Assembly (NCBI GenBank): GCA_030689795.1
Contig: JAUYEO010000346.1
Span: 1 to 8,046, forward strand
Source: Desulfobacterales bacterium
GTDB lineage: Bacteria; Desulfobacterota; Desulfobacteria; Desulfobacterales; RPRI01
Reading direction: 5' to 3'
Length of the DNA: 8,046 bases
The notes under the pieces were generated by a model, which searched no databases, was not told the DNA's origin, and worked only from the letters and a program-made list of their open reading frames with translations. Of this stretch, positions 5,838 through 8,046 are shown in pieces (positions within the stretch are counted from its first letter, which is position 1; each line of letters starts with the position of its first letter). A program made the translations under genes and the position numbers.

Positions 5838-6562
5838 GCAGGGGTGATTTTCTGAAGACAATCGGTGCCGGCATTTGTGCTGCAGGACTGTATTCTTTTA
5901 ACGGAATACAAGCACTTGCAGAGACATCAGAAAAAAACAAAACTAAAGCTGCCAAAAGTGAATCACAGAATTTTCCGACAAAGGAAAACCCTCTGATGAT
6001 AGACGAAAAGAATAAAAGAGTGTTCATTTATACAGAAGTTCACGAGATGAACGTCCACCAATCAAATGTCCATTGGGGAGTTGTTTTTAAAGACGGCAAA
6101 TTTCAAGACAGGGCAATATTAAGGGCATATGCAAACCAGCTGGATTTTCATGACGCTCTCATCAAGATAGGCGCCAAACCCGGCAATAATCTAACAAAGG
6201 ATACCGTTGGCAAATATGTGGAAGGAGACACTCTGGATGTAAAAGCAACATGGCCTGGACTGGAGAAAGAAGTCTCATTCAATGAGATATTTGTTGATGA
6301 AGCAGGGAAAGGTTTCAATATTGAATTTGGTGGTAACAGAAAGGCATCAGAAGAACAGAAAACAGGATGTATTACCTGTCTGGAGAGCTGCTGGATATCT
6401 ATCTCGAGCAATGCAAACTATCCTCAGACAAATTCGATAAAGAGATTCATTAATCCTAATTCACGCTTCAAGGGACGCGCAGATATCCTTCCCGGAGACG
6501 GAAAGCCTGTTATTCTTATTTACAAGGTAGCCGGCGCGTTTGTTGAAATGATAAGAGGTTGA
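5801..6562 (+). CDS. Exported YdjY-like Cys-containing protein
   Basis: 253 residues. The N-terminus looks like a Tat signal, SRGDFLK at 13-19, but the second arginine of the twin pair is glycine. A hydrophobic stretch (20-38) follows with a likely cut after ALA at 40. The mature part resembles the YdjY family: NPLMIDEKNKRVFIYTEV at 63-80, HWGVVFKDGK at 91-100, LRAYANQLDFHDALIKIGAK at 107-126, and a Cys group C190-x2-C193-x3-C197 followed by SSNANY. YdjY proteins are annotated as ferredoxin-like and their function is not established, to my knowledge. AAGGAGGAG (5790-5798) lies inside the end of the fusion gene, and the reading frames overlap by 37 bases, which implies translational coupling. 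Base composition is clearly more AT-rich than the fusion gene. The family call is moderate to good, and cluster binding by only three visible cysteines is uncertain. Confidence 0.75.
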   Translation: MGQEKRSNSKKLSRGDFLKTIGAGICAAGLYSFNGIQALAETSEKNKTKAAKSESQNFPTKENPLMIDEKNKRVFIYTEVHEMNVHQSNVHWGVVFKDGKFQDRAILRAYANQLDFHDALIKIGAKPGNNLTKDTVGKYVEGDTLDVKATWPGLEKEVSFNEIFVDEAGKGFNIEFGGNRKASEEQKTGCITCLESCWISISSNANYPQTNSIKRFINPNSRFKGRADILPGDGKPVILIYKVAGAFVEMIRG

Positions 6563-6587
6563 AATTCAAATTTTCTGATTTTCTTAT
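6559..6587 (+). promoter_or_regulatory. Candidate promoter for the RelE-like gene
   Basis: TTGAAA (6559-6564, 5 of 6 to TTGACA) and TCTTAT (6582-6587, 4 of 6 to TATAAT) are 17 bases apart, just upstream of ATG 6616. This would give the RelE-like gene its own start of transcription near 6594 and argues against the TTG at 6559 being its start codon. It is a consensus match only. Confidence 0.3.
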
Positions 6588-6615
6588 CGGCGAGACCACC
6601 TGTGACGGTAAAAAA

Positions 6616-7107
6616 ATGATCCGATTTGTTCATATGGAAAGAAGATTCGAAAAAGAACTTGAATCCCTCTGGAAACGAGGAGGAAAAGGGGCAACAACCG
6701 CCCAGAAAGCCCACGAACTCCTGGCGGCCTTGACCCAAAACGGACCACCCGACTTAAAAAAAGTCTGGAAGTTGACCGGTTGGGGGGAGAAGCGGATCGA
6801 GGGCTGTCTCAAATATGACCTGGGGGATGGTTTTCGAGCCATCTGTTTCCGCCGGGGGGAAACGCTGTTTATCTCTTATGTCGGAGATCACGACGAATGC
6901 CAGAAATGGCTGGACCATTTCAGCGGCCGCTACAACCGGGTGGCCAAGGAAAACGGCACCACCTTGCCCGTCCAGTCGACTGGATCGTCAGATTGGCGGG
7001 AAACGGCCTCCTCGGACGAGGACCTTGGCGATGATTTTGATGAATTCTTGCTGGACCAGATAGACGATAAGACACTCCGCAAGATTTTCGGCGGCCTCTG
7101 CAAATGA
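6616..7107 (+). CDS. RelE/ParE-superfamily-like protein with acidic C-terminal tail
   Basis: 163 residues from ATG 6616. The first ~100 look like a RelE/ParE-type fold: MIRFVHMERRFEKEL at the start, a helical hairpin with RGGKGATTAQKAHELL, then KYDLGDGFRAICFRRGETLF and YVGDHDECQKWLDHF, the strand pattern ending in a GxHDEC-xxWL motif. Such proteins are often mRNA-cleaving toxins, but catalytic residues vary and I cannot confirm activity. About 60 further residues form a tail rich in D and E (SSDEDLGDDFDEFLLDQIDD), much longer than the usual ~90-110 residue toxin. I see no separate antitoxin gene downstream or upstream. The frame is open back to TTG 6559, which overlaps the YdjY stop by four bases, but the AAGAGG there has no spacing, so 6616 is preferred. 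Neither start has a good ribosome binding site. Could be an orphan toxin or a self-neutralised or repurposed relative. Confidence 0.6.
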   Translation: MIRFVHMERRFEKELESLWKRGGKGATTAQKAHELLAALTQNGPPDLKKVWKLTGWGEKRIEGCLKYDLGDGFRAICFRRGETLFISYVGDHDECQKWLDHFSGRYNRVAKENGTTLPVQSTGSSDWRETASSDEDLGDDFDEFLLDQIDDKTLRKIFGGLCK

Positions 7108-7152
7108 GACGTCTGTAAAAAAGGAGTCGCCGGATAATCTAAACCTCAGACC

Positions 7153-7171
7153 AGGTTGTTTGTGACAACTT
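7153..7171. terminator. Weak hairpin between convergent genes
   Basis: AGGTTGT (7153-7159) pairs with ACAACTT (7165-7171) with one G-T wobble around a 5-base loop. It lies between the RelE-like gene and the minus-strand acyl-CoA dehydrogenase remnant, where a bidirectional terminator would be expected. The stem is short and lacks a T tract on either side, so this is tentative. Confidence 0.25.
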
Positions 7172-7183
7172 GAACCCTGTATC

Positions 7184-8046
7184 TTAATTTTCCACCTCCT
7201 GCAGTGCAAGGTCCTGGTAGGAATGGAAAAGTCTGTGGCAGAAGGCATCCCAGCGCCTGCAAACCTCTATGGTTTTTTCATCCATGCTGAATAAACTTGA
7301 ATATGAAACCAGTTCCGTGATCTCTTCCGATAACTCTGCGACCAGGCCTTCATCCAATCCTGAAAGAATATTGCCGAGAAATTCCGACGGCTTGTACCAG
7401 GCAGATGAGCGCTGCAGATCGCGATGTATCTGCGTTAAAAGCACGTTTCTCGGCCCTTCCCACAACTCGTTTACGGCAGAATCACGGTAAAGGCGGGGCA
7501 GGGATGAAAAATCCTCCATTACACCATGGCCTCCGAAAATTGACATGGCGCTGCGGATGACATCAGTGCTGTCCCATGATGCGGCGATCTTCTGCAGCAT
7601 TACAAGTTCCCTGATATCAAAACGTTTCTTTTTAACGGCATCCGGTTCATCTGTTCCCGGACCGCCTTTTAATCCCCCTTCCAGGTTTAAAAAATCCCTG
7701 TACAGCCTGAAGGCGCCGGCAGTGGTTCTTTTTGCAGAATGATTCATTCTCTTAAGCTGCCCCGCAACCACGGGGATGTCCTGTCTGAAAAAAGAGCTTC
7801 TGAAAAAACTTCTTTCTCCAGAATTTCCGTTTCATGAGGACGGACGATCCGGTCTATCCGGTTATGATGGCCGTCGTACTGGATCAGATACGGGCGCTTT
7901 TCCGGCAAGGCAATCCTTTCTGAAAGGTCCCGCCACCTGAATGAGGCCTTTCCCGAAATTTCACGTGCCGCAGCATCCACCTTTTCCCACTCATCACCCG
8001 TAAAACAGCGCACCACCTTCTGAATAAAAGGATCATCCCCGTAATA
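7184..8046 (-). pseudogene. Acyl-CoA dehydrogenase remnant: middle deleted, frameshifted, runs off window
   Basis: Two minus-strand frames encode the two ends of one AidB-like acyl-CoA dehydrogenase. The N-terminal piece enters from the window edge (YYGDDPFIQKVVRCFTGDEW) and runs about 100 codons through GKASFRW and IVRPHETEILEKE to SPW, then meets a stop at 7746-7744. The C-terminal piece is in another frame, from about 7790 to 7184, with PVVAGQLKRM, KRTTAGAFRLYRDFL, MSIFGGHGVMEDF and YRDSAVNELWEGPRN, typical of the helical C-domain with its active-site region. The central beta-domain and most FAD/acyl-CoA contacts, some 300 codons by family length, are absent. The frames meet and overlap near 7744-7790, next to a 10-bp direct repeat. 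An intact enzyme would oxidise acyl-CoA and pass electrons to ETF; this copy should be dead. A deletion in the assembly is the alternative. The true start is outside the window. Confidence 0.75.
7784..7808. repeat. 10-bp direct repeat at the deletion junction
   Basis: TCTGAAAAAA occurs at 7784-7793 and again at 7799-7808, separated by GAGCT, giving a 15-base period. On the minus strand it encodes parts of VFSE and LFSD in the N-terminal frame of the acyl-CoA dehydrogenase remnant. It lies beside the point where homology switches frame, so slippage or recombination there may be linked to the deletion. Confidence 0.5.

Noticed and set aside
6559..6615. TTG start for the RelE-like gene with a 4-base overlap of the YdjY stop
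   Set aside because: The AAGAGG directly abuts the TTG with no spacing, the added 19 residues do not look like the family start, and the TTGAAA reads better as a -35 box.
1..8046. CRISPR arrays, tRNA or rRNA genes, insertion sequences
   Set aside because: I saw no regularly spaced repeats, cloverleaf-like segments, rRNA motifs or transposase-like proteins on either strand.

Overview
The window looks like the chromosome of an anaerobic, probably Desulfobacterota-like (deltaproteobacterial sulfate-reducing or syntrophic) bacterium. The grounds are a Ni-dependent anaerobic CO dehydrogenase (CooS), a heterodisulfide-reductase-like iron-sulfur protein, a MauE/DoxX membrane protein, an exported rhodanese, a YdjY-type protein and an AidB-like acyl-CoA dehydrogenase of the kind common in fatty-acid- or aromatic-degrading anaerobes. 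This placement is an inference from gene families. There is no rRNA or other phylogenetic marker here.

Layout. Bases 1-424 hold no convincing gene, but carry a possible promoter and a chain of inverted repeats that may form the long leader of cooS. CooS (425-2398, +) stands alone and is closed by a strong 15-bp hairpin terminator (2425-2465). Next comes a five-gene, same-strand block. It holds a MauE/DoxX-like membrane protein (2577-3104), an exported rhodanese (3120-3632), a 69-residue TOBE/molbindin-like protein (3668-3877), a fusion of an HdrD/GlpC-like Fe-S reductase with a TVP38/TMEM64 (VTT) membrane domain (3990-5837), and an exported YdjY-like Cys-containing protein (5801-6562). A hairpin plus T7 tract at 3903-3929 may separate the first three genes from the last two. 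After them is a gene for a RelE/ParE-like protein with an acidic tail (6616-7107, +). The right edge holds a minus-strand acyl-CoA dehydrogenase (7184-8046) that has lost its middle and is frameshifted.

How the genes may work together. CooS would oxidise CO (or reduce CO2) in the cytoplasm. It has no cooF, cooC or acsB visible beside it, so its electron partner and Ni-insertion factor must lie elsewhere. The five-gene block reads as a thiol/disulfide or sulfur-handling relay across the membrane. It combines a redox-associated membrane protein with CxxC and CxC motifs, a periplasmic sulfurtransferase, a cytoplasmic disulfide-reductase-like module tethered to a VTT membrane domain, and an exported protein with a small Cys cluster. 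The TOBE protein hints at an oxyanion such as molybdate or tungstate. The combined function is not known to me, and this block is the best candidate in the window for an undescribed system.
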